A stretch of DNA of 64,000 nt from Stromatinia cepivora (taxonomy: Eukaryota; Ascomycota; Leotiomycetes; Helotiales; Sclerotiniaceae), in the NCBI GenBank assembly GCA_014898415.1, contig RCTD01000009.1, forward strand, positions 1,488,001 to 1,552,000, in the 5' to 3' direction. Position 1 is the first letter of the stretch; every line of letters begins with the position of its first letter. This document shows, in pieces, positions 1 to 11,282 of the stretch. The translations under genes and the position numbers were made by a program. The notes under the pieces are model-generated. The model had not been told where the DNA came from, made no database searches, and saw nothing but the letters and a program-made list of their open reading frames with translations.

Positions 1-2310
1 TTTTGAAATTTGTTCGAGATATTATGAGAATTGATTGGATGGAAAGAGGAAGATGTAGATAATTTACTTGGGTAGTAGTACTTCAAAGTTGAAGTTCAAG
101 TTGGATACTATGATATACAGGGGCCTGTTCAGTCTTGTAGGATGAAAGGATAGGATGAAGAGATCATAGGATGAAGAGATCCCTGCTCTGGAATAAAATG
201 CTAATATTCGGGAGTAGATGATGATGAGGATGATGAAGAGGAAGAGGAAGAGGATGAATTCATGGATCTTTTTAGAGATAATCGTAGAGGGGATTATGGA
301 GATGATGGAAATGATGAAGGTGATGCACATGATGCAGATCCCTTTCAATTCCCCGAGGATGCTGCCAGTCCGGCTATTTTTCAAAGAGAGTGGAGAAGAG
401 GAAGAGAAAGAGAAAGAGAAAGGAAAAAAGAATACATCCTAGATCTCGAGGCGCTAAATGCTGGATTTGTAGAAGATGATTTGGGGGCTCCATTCCCGCG
501 GGCTCGTGCACAGGCTGAGAGGAATGGGGAAGCGGGGATGGGGGATTTGTTTTTGGGGGATCCATTTGATGGCATGGGTTCGTTTGGTGCACGACGTCCC
601 ATTGGAAATGCTGCTGCGGTTGATGGAGCCGGAAAGCATGGCAATGATGGTGGTGTTAAGATGAGGGGGAACATAGGTCGAGTTCAAGATGGAGGACAAG
701 CTGAAAAACAAGCCAAAGCTCAACCTGGACGACAAGCTGCACTACAAGCTGCACAACAACCTCCAGTACAGAGACTTAATTTCCGTCATGCGCGACCCCA
801 GTCTATCGGAGAACCTCAACTTTTAGAACGAGTTGCTGGTAGAGATGGCAATCCTGTTATTGCTAGACAACAGGCGAATAGAAAGAAGGTGGATGAGAAG
901 GCACCGCCTAAAAAAGCAGAGAAAAATTGGGGAGCGGGAAGATATAACAATCGTGATGATTTCCGGCGTGTGGGTCGGTTGGGTCAAGTTGAGGCTCATG
1001 CTGAAGGTCAAGCCCAAGTTCAAGGTCAAGCCCTAAAACAAAATCCACAACCAGCAGCAAACAGTCCACAAGAACCAAGACAACAGCGCAAATTCTGGGG
1101 TAGGGGGGAAAGACAAAATCAAGCTTTTGATGAGGTGGTGGCGCAAGTGAGGAGACGGGTAGAAGCGAGAGGACAGGGGGCGAAAGGACAAGAGGTGAAA
1201 GGACAAGAGGTGAAAGGACAAGAGGTGGAAGGACAAGAGGTGAAAGGACAAGAGGTGAAAGGACAAGAGGTGAAAGGACAAGAGGCGAGAGAACGTCTTG
1301 GAGATTTTAATTTTCGGGATGTAGATTTTCCGCCTTTGTTTCCGGAGGATGAGAGGAGATCGAATGGGTTTGGGCAAAAGGTAGCTCCTGGTCCTGGTCC
1401 GGGTACTGCGTTTGGTTCTATTACGTTTGCGAATAAGGCTTCGGGATTGGTTCCCCCTCCACCTCCTCGTCCAGTTTTCGTTCCACCTCAAGGATTAGTT
1501 CCACCTCAAGGAGTATCTCAACCTCCACCTCCACCTCTCCCTCAACAAAAACCACCACAACCACAACTCCCACAATCACAACCACAGCCGCAAACAAAAC
1601 AACAACAAAAACCTCTCCCCATCCCCCATCATCAACACCTCTTCGATCAAAATCACAATCCATTCCCCTTTGCCCCCCTAAAATTCCCCCCACCCCCACC
1701 CCCACCTCTTTTCGCCCCAATGCAAAATCGCGTTGGTGATAACTTTATGCCTTTTCCGGCTCAGAATCCACAACCACAATTACGTGGACATGGACGTGGA
1801 TATGGATATCAAGGATATGATATTCTTCGAGCTCGGTTAAATCAGCGGTTTTTACCGCCAGAATTACAACTTCCTTTAGCTTTACCTTTACCAGTACCGC
1901 CGTTACCGTTAGGTGAAAATGGAAAGATTCTTCAACGAAACTTCAGGCTTGGGATGGGAGGGGAGGGGTACAAGCCTGGGGGAAGGGCTGGGGAGAGGGA
2001 AAGGGAAAGGGAGAGGGAAAGGGAAAGGGAAAGGGAAAGGGAGAGGAAAAGAGAGATTATTGCGGGGATTCCGCAGCCGGGGGAGGATGTTTTTGAGTAT
2101 GTGGAGGAAAAGGAGGAGGATGGGGATGGAAGGAGAGGGGATAGGGATGCAGAGAAAGAAGATCAAAATTCGCGTCGGTATGCTAGACTGTTTCCTAAGG
2201 TTCGGGAGGGTTTTATGGAGGATAGATTTATTTGGGGGGTTAAAAATGGGGACGGGGGTGCGGGCGATCAGAAGAATAAGGAAGGGAGAGAGAAAGAAAG
2301 AGGGAAGTAG
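1..2310 (+). CDS. 3' part of a low-complexity Pro/Gln/Arg-rich repeat protein gene (5' end outside window)
   Basis: A long open frame ends with TAG at 2308-2310. The methionine at 262 is probably internal. The frame is open back to 205, and a plausible intron at 55-217 (donor GTAGAT, branch TGCTAAT at 199, acceptor TAG) joins it in phase to an open exon at the left edge. The visible product is about 700 residues. It begins with an acidic Asp/Glu run, then has a region rich in Gln/Ala, eight GQEVK-type pentapeptides, a Pro-rich stretch with PPPP runs (about 1450-1720), an RE dipeptide run and a charged tail. No enzymatic domain, signal peptide or membrane segment is recognised, and the function is unknown. 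Such composition suggests a disordered scaffold or RNA/protein-binding protein, which is inference. The tail beyond 2310 has an acidic open stretch in another frame, so the 3' exon structure is uncertain. Confidence 0.55.
1171..1290 (+). repeat. Eight-unit 15-bp coding tandem repeat (GQEVK)
   Basis: Eight consecutive 15-bp units with core GGACAAGAGGTGAAA. They encode GQGAK, GQEVK x2, GQEVE, GQEVK x3 and GQEAR. The outer units are more diverged than the inner ones, the pattern expected of unequal exchange or slippage. The repeat keeps the frame, so copy number can vary without breaking the gene. Confidence 0.95.
1991..2045 (+). repeat. AGGGAA/GAGGGA purine microsatellite encoding an Arg-Glu run
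   Basis: An almost pure purine tract of 6-bp AGGGAA/GAGGGA units, translated as alternating Arg and Glu inside the large open frame. A similar shorter GAGAAA tract lies at about 400-425 in the same gene. Confidence 0.9.
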
Positions 2311-3113
2311 AAGTTGCGGGAAGAAGAGGGAAAGAAGAAGATGAGGAAGAGGAAGAGGAAGAAGAAGAGGAAGATTTAAATTTAAAGGGAGATTTGGATT
2401 TCCATTGTTGAAAAATGGGGGTTGTGAGAGGGTGAGGGATGGGGAATGGGGATGGCGATTGGTGAGAAGGGAGGAGAGGGTGTTGAATATAGGTATAGGT
2501 ATAGATATAGAAATAAAGAATTCACACATGAGATGAGATGAAATAAAATAAAACAAAATAAAATAAGAAATAATCAAATAAAATGAATTCCATCGGGTAA
2601 ATTATAAAGAGCTATTCATTCGTTACAAGAGAGAGGTATCACATAAGTAAGAAAGTAAAAAACGAAATAGAGGATGTGGAATAGTCAGTCACATTTGGAA
2701 TCTTATGAAGTTGATTTGATAAAGGGGTATGGATGAAGTATAAAGTAAATGGTTTTGTAAGATTATTATTTTTGTTTTTCGGCGCTGGCTAGATATCTAT
2801 CTATCTATCTATCCATCGATTATAATGGTCTTAATAGCGAGCGGTTGATTCTTTTTGCGAGAGATAGATAGATGATAGATCACACTGATGATAGGAAGTT
2901 GGTTGCGTTGCAAAGAGATGGGATTAGGGATGCAATTTTTCCTCAGATGGTTGGTGACCATGTATATTTCGTGAGGGCTCCTATAGTGAATACTATTTAT
3001 TTGCGTATTTGTTATAAAGGCCATCCATCAGCTCTTTTTTTTTTGGGTTTTTTCTTCCCAACTTTGAGAATGGTCAGATTCATTTGGAGAACTAATCTTC
3101 ATAACTCCTTTCA
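2311..3113. other. Convergent intergenic region, low-complexity, no gene seen
   Basis: Lies between the 3' ends of two convergent genes. It holds purine-rich sequence, an AAATAAAATAAAA-type A-rich run at about 2540-2585, and CTAT/GATA microsatellites at about 2790-2875. Short frames here are low complexity or antisense and do not look coding. Confidence 0.6.
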
Positions 3114-3658
3114 TCACTTCGTTCCTCTACTCTTGGCAAATTTCTCATGCCACTTATTTACCTTAACGGGTTTTTCCTTTTCTCGTTCTTGGCCGTCTTC
3201 TTTTTCTATTAGCTCGATTGTGTCTTCTACACTGGCTATTCTCGTAATACTCGGTTGAGGGATGAAGGATGAGGGATCATCTTCCTCGTTTATTTGAGTC
3301 GTGGATGGAGAAAGTATCATGAGTGGATTGGATGTATTTTTCTGACGTAGGATGTATGTTTTTGAAAGTCCGTTGGGGACACCGTTTGAGACGGTTAGAT
3401 GTGCGTGGTGGGGTGGGAGGGAGGAGGGGGTTATTTGGAGACTAATGTGGAAGGATTTGTTAGTGGGGGATTTGGATTTGACTCTTGAGAGATGATTGAG
3501 GGGGTTGGGGATTAGCGGGGCGGATGGGAAAGATCTTACGTGGGAGGAGTGTCTGATTCTAGTAGGGCGAGTAATTCTGGAGGTAGTTCGAGGAGTTTGA
3601 AGGCTTGTTGGGTGTGGTTTGCGGAAAAGGGGATTTCGTTTGCGTATTGTGTTGACAT
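3114..3658 (-). CDS. Small two-exon protein resembling fungal sister chromatid cohesion protein Dcc1
   Basis: Exon 1 is 3658-3540 and exon 2 is 3483-3114. The 56-nt intron has donor GTAAGA, branch CGCTAAT and acceptor AAG, and joining gives 162 residues in phase. The N-terminus carries a short IPF motif followed by LLELPPELLALLES. The centre has TYILRQKNTSNPLMIL and the C-terminus ends with KWHEKFAKSR. From memory of the family, a Leu-rich LPPELL helix, an LRQ..TSN strand and a WHEKF-type tail fit fungal Dcc1, part of the Ctf18-Dcc1-Ctf8 alternative RFC clamp loader in cohesion. The protein is much shorter than yeast Dcc1 and lacks a visible winged-helix region, so it may be a shortened or divergent member. 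The strong codon-level sense of both exons supports a real gene; the name is tentative. Confidence 0.6.
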
Positions 3659-5115
3659 TGTGGTGGTTTGGGGAGGGAATAGGGAGGGCTTGGGGGTTTT
3701 GAGGATAGAGAGTTATGCGATGCTTGTGAGATATTTGGGAGACAATATGCAGGTAAGGAAGGTTTGCGGTTGAAGGACCAATGAATCGTGAAGAAGTTGT
3801 TTGATTTTGGCTTCAGTTTCGGGATTAGAATATGGCAAACAGGTATGGAGGTAATGAATGGGTTTGTAACCGTGGGTAAATCGTTATGCCCCTCGTCTCG
3901 TTGGTAAATATAGTAAATAGTATAATGTAACGTAAAAATTAGAATTTTCCTTTTTCTCGAATAATCTTTTGACTCAGGTTAGCAAGTTAGTGTATGGCGC
4001 AAGAGACGATAATAATATAATGGAACAAGGTAATAATAAAATTCCTTATTCCTCAGCCTTAGTAGATCACCAACCTCCTTCAACTAAATGAAAATGACGG
4101 CGGCGGGGTATTCTTTCATGGATGGATGGGTAGACTTCCTTGTACTTCGGAACTTTTCGTGTTTATAATTGAATATTTAAACATTTAAACCAATCATCGC
4201 GTTTAGAAAATTCGAGGGGCTGGACGCGCTTACATGGGGATTTGAAATAAAACCATGGATATGGATATAGATCTGGTTTTAGATTTGGATAATTCCAACG
4301 TTCTTTTTATAGGAGAGAGGAAGAACCTGTAAATAATATCAAGGAATGATGCTGATTTGTAGATTGATATTCATCTTTGGAGATTAGATTGGAAATATTA
4401 ATATTAATATTAATATCAATATCAATATTCAGCTGGATATAGTAATACATATTATATAGCAAAGGCATAAATATAAATAATCCTAGGTGATACTAATAAA
4501 TATCTAGGTAGATCCACTTTCACTTTATGTTTGAAGTGTGTTGTACACCTGGGCATACATATTAGAAATGCACCATATGGCGTTTTTCCTATCTAAAGTA
4601 AAGAACCAAGGGAAGTCCAAGGAGTGTAAAGTGAAGTGTAAGTAAAGTGAAGGTGAAGAGAAGAAAGGAAAAAAAGAAGCGGAAAACATTGCATATGTTT
4701 GTAAGAGGGAGAAAGTATTATCCAGTGAAAGTGAGGTTAAACAAAATCCAACAATTTTGTATCTTTTACGCCGCCTTTTTATTTTACTTCAACATTCGAT
4801 ATCTCAAAATCCCCCCTCACCCCCCAAACTTTTTCATACAGCCAGTCGGGTTCAACGAAATCCATACCAGAAACATCCGCCACGAATACTTGACCTTTTT
4901 TTTCTGACCAAAACACCATCACCATCTTTCAACCAACGAAGTCGAACTGATCTATTACGAGTATTTTGTTTTTGAAACTTCTACAAGGGAATATCGAGAA
5001 GATTTTATTTCGTTCGCTATGAAGGAGGCTCATTAATCAACACCGATTCCGGACCATACCCTCAAGATCCAAATCCTAATTCAACATCTAGACAACTTCT
5101 CAAACTTTTCACACA
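3659..5115. other. Divergent promoter region between the Dcc1-like and RhoGEF genes
   Basis: No gene is seen. The region includes an ATTAAT/ATCAAT-type AT repeat at about 4395-4430 and a leader-like stretch before the RhoGEF start. The two flanking genes are transcribed away from each other, so both promoters should lie here. Confidence 0.6.
5019..5036 (+). promoter_or_regulatory. Possible upstream ORF (5 codons) in the RhoGEF leader
   Basis: ATG at 5019 opens a five-codon frame (MKEAH) ending in TAA at 5034-5036, 79 nt before the main ATG at 5116. If the transcript starts upstream of 5019, the uORF would be translated first and could dampen main-frame initiation. The transcript start is not known. 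Confidence 0.35.
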
Positions 5116-8100
5116 ATGGTTCAAGTTACAGATGAGCTAGCTTTGTCCCTCGAACATCTAAGTCTCTATTACTCACACGATCCTCATCTCTCCAATCTAC
5201 CCGTCCTCATATATCATGGTCCTTCTACAACTACCAATTCTACCCTCAATAGTTCGCGAATCCAACTTCACATCTTCACCGCTGCAGGTTTTCAAAGTTA
5301 CCAGCGCATCACCATTTCGCCAAACTCACCGCTATACGAATCTGTAAATTATCTGCCGCGCGATAAACAAGGCGATGAAGTATGCCGCGGTCTAGCATTC
5401 GGTTTATTCAAATATTTCAAAGAGTTACCAGAGGTGGTGAAGAGTGGTTTGATCTTACAAGTTGCGAATACATCGAGAAAACAAAGACCAGGTTCGGCAC
5501 CAAAATTATTCGGCGAACAACATGCGGCGGATCTGGCGAGTTCGATGGTGAGGGTGGAGAATATTGCGGAAGTTACAAGAGATGTTGAGGCGGCTTTGCG
5601 AATACAAAATATTAATTATGCGGATGTGGATTTGGTTCTTCCGCCGGGTTCGATATCGCCTTTGCAGGAGTCGGAGGAGGATTTGGATGAGGAGGAATAT
5701 CCGGATCTTACATTGAAGCAATATGGATCATATGCATCACTGGTGAAGTTTTTTGGAGAAGTGACATTTCTTCCAACTTCGAGAATTCGCCGAGCTCCTT
5801 CGAGACCTACATCACTGAACCGAAGTAGATCATTTCTCAAAGATCAAAAGTTGGCTTTGCGACGGGAGATGGGAGAATTGGTGGATACGGAAGAACGTTA
5901 TGTGATAAAGATGCATGAACTGGTCAACCATATTGCGGATGATTTTCGAGCCAAGGCCAAGAGTCGAGCATTTGGAAGCTTCAGTCCTTCAGAAGATGAT
6001 TTACAGAAGCTTTTTCCACGATGTTTGGATAGGATCCTACAAATTAATTCGGCATTCCTATCAGCGATTCGTAAAGTGATGGATGAAACCGAGGAAGAAG
6101 CTATGCAAGACCTAGAGGCACCCGTGGTCAGCTCCACCTCTTCTCGATATGGTGGCTCGGGTCGTCTGAAGGACCCTACCGGTGCACTGGCCTTTGCCAA
6201 AGTCTTACTCGAATGGTTCCCACAATTTTCCGAGAGCTACCAACAATATATCCATGCTAGCCAGGAATTTCCACAAATTATTTCGAGCTTCATGAAACAA
6301 CCGAGTAGTTTCTCAAGTCGAGTACAAGCGACAGGGGAACAACGCTTGAGATCTGCTGTAATCGAACCAGTTCAGAGATTACCGAGATATAGTCTCTTCA
6401 TTGACAATATTGTCAATTCACTTCCAATTCTTCATCCGGCTTTACAACCTATGCTGAAGGCTAGGGATATCATTACTTCGATATGTTCACTTGACCCACC
6501 AGCCACTGATAAATCACAAGTTGTGAATCGATTGAGGTGTCTAGTTGATGCTTGGCCTTCCACATTACATCCGCAAGGACGTTTAATCACTGCTGTTGAT
6601 ACTATAGAGTTACCGGCCCCTTATCACGTCTGCACGACTGCCGGTAATAGTGCAGGTATTACCAAGGAAGGTATACTACTACTCTTCGCAGATTGTATTG
6701 TTTTGTTGAAGAAGAATAAGGATTGCTTGCAAACAGCTCGAGGTGTCATGGCGGAGATTGACAAACCTTCTGCACAAACTATGATGGCTTCAGTTACTGC
6801 AGCTGCTGGTGGACAAAAACATATCTTTGACCTTTCATTTACTGGTTGGCATGTTCTTGGCGATACCAAGTTCACCTCTTCTGATGACAATCGATGTATT
6901 TGGTTAACCTCCTTACATGAGTTGAAAGACGCAAATATGGGACGAAATCGTAATCAAGCTGCCACGGTTCGAAACTTTGTACTGCAAGGAGCTTATGAAG
7001 CTAAGGCTTCCAGGTTGGGTGAAGAATTAATCAAAGCTAGACTTGAAGGAAGATTTTCCGAGGCTGAGCGCGAAAGTGATAAGTGGAGTCTGCGCTCGAT
7101 TAAGCCAGCTGGAATTTGTCTTTACACTGCTGTTTTCGCTGAGGGCGTAGATGATTTGATCCAAGGTCGTAGAGAACCCGCTCCTATTCGTCTAGTCGTT
7201 GATCATGAGAAAGGTACAAAGGGTGCTCCTGTAGGTCATTATGGTGTTGATATTGTGGCAAATGTTACAACGCTGGCAGGAGGTGAGAAGTATAGACTTG
7301 AGATAGATGGACTTAATGATAGGGTATATGTGGATGAGGTACTTCCTGAGTACTTGATGATCACATTTGCTAAGAGAGGTGAGTCCTTGTCTGACATTCC
7401 TAGAGCTTACTAACAATTTCAGTAACCGATCTACTTCGACTTCAACATCAAATCAGTAATCCATCCTTATCTGCGCCCTTTACTTCTTTCTACTCCAAAA
7501 TTCTCAAATCTATTGATGTTTTGTGCGAGGGTGACAAATCGAAATCATATCGACCACATTCTCCTGTCAAAATGCTCTCTAGTTTACTTAATAGTGGTTT
7601 CGGAAGTTCAGCATCACCTTCACCTACGAATGTTAATGGATTGGCATCTCCTAGTAAATTCTCACGACCTATTATAATGGGTAAAATTCCATCATTAGAA
7701 TCACCACAAATTGTTCGAACCGGTAGTAATAGATCTTTACACTCCATACAAGATTTGGATGGTAAAGGTGGTGTTCGAGCTACATTTGAAGAAACTAGAC
7801 CCATCAATCCACTTGTTCGACTCGAGGAAACATTTACCGGTTACATTGCAGCTCTTCAATCAAGAAAAGGAAATGTGGTTGGAAAGAACTTACGAACTAG
7901 AGGAGCTGCTGATGAATTGGCTGTTAATGCTCTATATAATACTTTCATTGAAAACCCTTTCGATACTCGAGCAGCTTCTGAGACTTCTTTTGATGTCATA
8001 TTTGTGGCTTTTGAGAAGTTCTTACGATTGGCATGGAAGGAACAGATGGGTTCTGTCATGTCACTTGAATCTCTTGACGCTTTACAAGAAAGATCTATCA

Positions 8101-9875
8101 ACCTTTACCCGGGAGACTTCAATGAATACGTGAGGTTGATATTTGGAGAGATGGCACCACAAAATAGGAGAGCATTTATTGCAATCATTAAGTTATTGGC
8201 AGATCTTCTGGATGGATGTGGCAATGATGGTGATCGTGGTTCTCTTACGGTTGCCTTTGCTGAGTTATTAGTTGTTGATGGCGAGCCACATAACTACATC
8301 AATCTATTGGATCGTGTTGTCGAAGATTCCGATAGATTGTTCGATGATCTTGGACCTGGAGCCGGTGTTGGAGGTGGTAGTAATTATGGTTCAGTTGCAA
8401 GTCGATCAATACATTCAGCTACTGGATCCATCACATCGAATACATCATTACGAAGAAGATTCGCGGATACTGTCTTTCGTCAAGGTAGTACTAAATCCGA
8501 TACGGATCATCGTCCTTCAGTTTGGAGAACCTTGAGTAAGACTACTCGTAGTGTTGCTACCGGTGATCAATATGCATCCAAACCATCTTTAGGAAGAGCT
8601 CATTCAATCGAATCACCGGATCGTAAGGCTCGACCAGGTTCTCGTGATAGACCTACGGTTATGGGTGCATTCGATGATAGACCTGGTAGTTCCGATTCGA
8701 TTGCACCAAAATCAAGGCTCAGTACTATTGGTGCATCACCACCACCCGAAGACCAGAATGGTAATGGTACCACCAGATCATCTAAGAAGAAACGTCGAAG
8801 CTCTTTATCTGACCTCAAGGGTTTGATGGCTCAAGCAACAATTGGACCAATGACTCCATCTCCTGAACAACAACCTGCTACGACAACGCCGCCAAATAAG
8901 TTGAATTCTCCACCAAGAACTCCATCTCCTATAAAGGTTCCAGCATCACCGTTGAAGATTACGAAGCTTCCAACAAATGGTTCAATTATGGATAGAGACC
9001 GATCTCTTATGTATCGCAATTCACCTGCTCTCAAGGAAAACACACCTATTACCTCTCCTGATCGAAGCATCGGTAATTTAACCGAACGTGCCCAAAATAT
9101 CATGTCCTCCTTGGACTCTACACCAATCGCATCTCCAGTTAAAGAACAATGGCGAGCCGGTCACAATAAAACCGTGTCTCTCTCTTCTAATATCCCTACT
9201 CTTCGTGGAACTCCCCGCGATCCTTCCCGTCCAATAACCTCCTACGCAAACAATGTAAACGGAACTAAATCTCCTCAACGTCTCCGACTACAAAGTCCTC
9301 AAAAGCTTCGTGAACGCCTTCAAAATGAAGCCAAAGCCATCAACGAAGCAGAAGCTTCACTTCAAAACGAATTGTCTAAAATCGGTGAAGAAATGGCAAA
9401 ATTAAATGCTGTTTCTGCTATTCCTCGAACTTCTGATATCGCGAGACTTTCAGAGGCAGTTTTACTTCTTGAAACAAAAATTCCGAATGTTGTTAAGGAA
9501 TTAAATGAGAGGAATGATGCTGTGAAAAAGGAATTAGAAACGAGTTTGCAAGCTAGTGAGTTTAAGGTTAGGGGGTTGGATCAACTTTATAAGGAGAGTA
9601 GTGCGGAGAATGAATTGTTATATGAAAAGTTTAACGCGGAGTTGGGGAAGATTGTTAAGGCGTTGAGGACAAGTAAAAAGACGGTAAATGGGGCGGGTGG
9701 AGAGGATGGGAATGGGGTTAATGGGGCTATGAGCGCGAAAGAAGAATTGGTTACGAGGATGAGGGAGAGTAGTGAGGAGGCTGCTAGGGTTAAGAAGGAA
9801 AATGCTAGGCTGAGGAGGGAGGTGTTGACGTTGAGGACGTTGTTGAAGGGACAAGAGGGTGTTGCGCCACAGTAG
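5116..9875 (+). CDS. Rho guanine-nucleotide exchange factor (DH domain) with possible RhoGAP-like region and C-terminal coiled coil
   Basis: Exons are 5116-7378 and 7423-9875. The 44-nt intron has donor GTGAGT, branch CTTACTAAC and acceptor CAG, and joins in phase to give 1571 residues. The DH domain spans about residues 246-480. It has the CR1-like helix REMGELVDTEERYVIKM and the CR3-like EPVQRLPRYSLFIDNI, where Rho GTPase contacts are made. A PH-like segment may follow (about 500-640). Residues about 885-1040 contain TFIENPF, LRLAWKEQMG, NRRAFIAIIKLLADLL and AFAELL, which resemble helices of a RhoGAP fold; the usual arginine-finger motif is not evident. A Ser/Pro-rich disordered region follows, and residues about 1380-1571 are Glu/Lys/Leu-rich and likely coiled coil. 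The expected role is activation of Rho/Cdc42-type GTPases in polarity, septation or wall signalling at the cortex. DH assignment is firm; the GAP-like region is inference. Confidence 0.88.
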
Positions 9876-11282
9876 GTGGAGAAGGAAAAGGAAAAGGTGT
9901 TGGGTGAAATGCGATGAGATGAGGACAAGTAATGATTTATGCCGTTATGTCGTTATGACTTTCTTTCTTTTTTTTCTGTCTAATCGGCGGGAAATATCTT
10001 TTGGTTGATTTGGGTTGAGTGGCTGAACCGGCTGGCTGGCGTTAAGTCCTTTATAATACCCTGGTATTTTGTGGGTTAGGGACAGACGCATGGCTGGCTT
10101 GGTTTGGTTTGAGGGGGTGCATTGATGGATGGATGGATGGATGGATGGATGCGGGGTTTTTATGCATTAATGAATGAATGGATGGGGATGGATGGGGATG
10201 AATGGGGATTGGTTTGATGGATTGATGGATGGATTGATGGTTATGTGCATATGATACCAAGTTTTATGTTCATGTTCATATGAGTAATGATTTGGTTTGG
10301 TTTATGTTTTGTGGTGGAGGTGGAGGTGGAGGTGGAGGATGAATCGAAATTGAGGAGCGCGATATTTAAAATGAATGGTGATGAGGGAGTTATGGGCAAG
10401 ACGAAGGAGAAAGGATAAGGGAAAAGGAAAGGGAGAAGATACTTCTTGTATGTATGTATAGTATGTCTATATCACTGGTGAATTAGTTGAATATACTTAC
10501 TTGTATACTTACTTATTCTTATATTTTGAAGATTATCATGTTTTTGGTGAACACACTTACATGGTTTGGGCGGATATTTGTCGTAGAATACATTGTTTTG
10601 ATAAGATCAGTATTAGATACCGGGAGCTCGACCTGCACAGGAGATCTGACATATGCATGCCCTCGGATTGTCATGTATAGAAATTTCCGACGAATACCAG
10701 TTGAACGGATACCAGATCGGTAATTTAAAACCCCCAAATATCCATCAGTATACCCGCCGGATTATTCCCCTCTCGATTTCCCACTCCCATAGATAAAAGA
10801 TGGAATATTGATCTGCTAGAATCTTGTTTGATGGCTTGCGTATATACGCATATTGCGTATATTGCGTTTACTATACTGCATAATATCTTGTTGGGTGTTT
10901 TTGATGGTGGAATGGTTAGGGCGGGGGGGGTGAAGTGTTTGGATTTTATTATGGGATTTAGGATGGAGGTGTTTAAAACTGGATGGATGGAAGACTTAGA
11001 TTTGGGGTCGGACTATTGGGATCCTGGATTCGGGATTCGGGATTCGGGATTCCATCTTTTTATTATTTAGATTGGGTGTTGGTGTGCTAAGTAACGGTTT
11101 TCCAGAGTGGAATTCATGTTATTGTGAGGGTTTGGGTTTTTTGGAGTGTGAAATTTTTTTAAGTAATATGAGATGTTAGACGCCATGTATCCATGGTGAT
11201 CTAAGACTTCTCGTCTTTCGTCTTTCAAGCAGCATGGAATTTCAACAATAATGATTTATTTGCTGGTATAGAGAAAAAACTC
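9876..11282. other. Intergenic, simple repeats, no gene seen
   Basis: Contains a GGAT microsatellite near 10124-10151, a GGTGGA run at about 10312-10338, GTAT repeats at about 10448-10465 and three GATTCGG copies at 11033-11053. The short frames present show no domain or codon bias and are judged chance. No C-terminal half of the adjacent P450 relic could be found here. Confidence 0.55.
10124..10151 (+). repeat. GGAT microsatellite
   Basis: About seven uninterrupted GGAT units, with further degenerate GGATGG copies to about 10240. Confidence 0.85.

Noticed and set aside
51..62. Alternative donors (GTAGTA near 71, GTAGGA near 136) for the first intron
   Set aside because: They do not restore the reading frame as cleanly as the donor at 55; still, the left-edge exon is uncertain.
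1033..1491. Long minus frame rich in LLSFH repeats, plus other antisense frames over 374-2577
   Set aside because: They are mirror images of the low-complexity plus-strand repeat protein; the apparent repeats are the reverse complement of GQEVK units.
3540..3773. Plus-strand 77-codon frame
   Set aside because: It is antisense to exon 1 of the Dcc1-like gene, which has far better splice and codon support.
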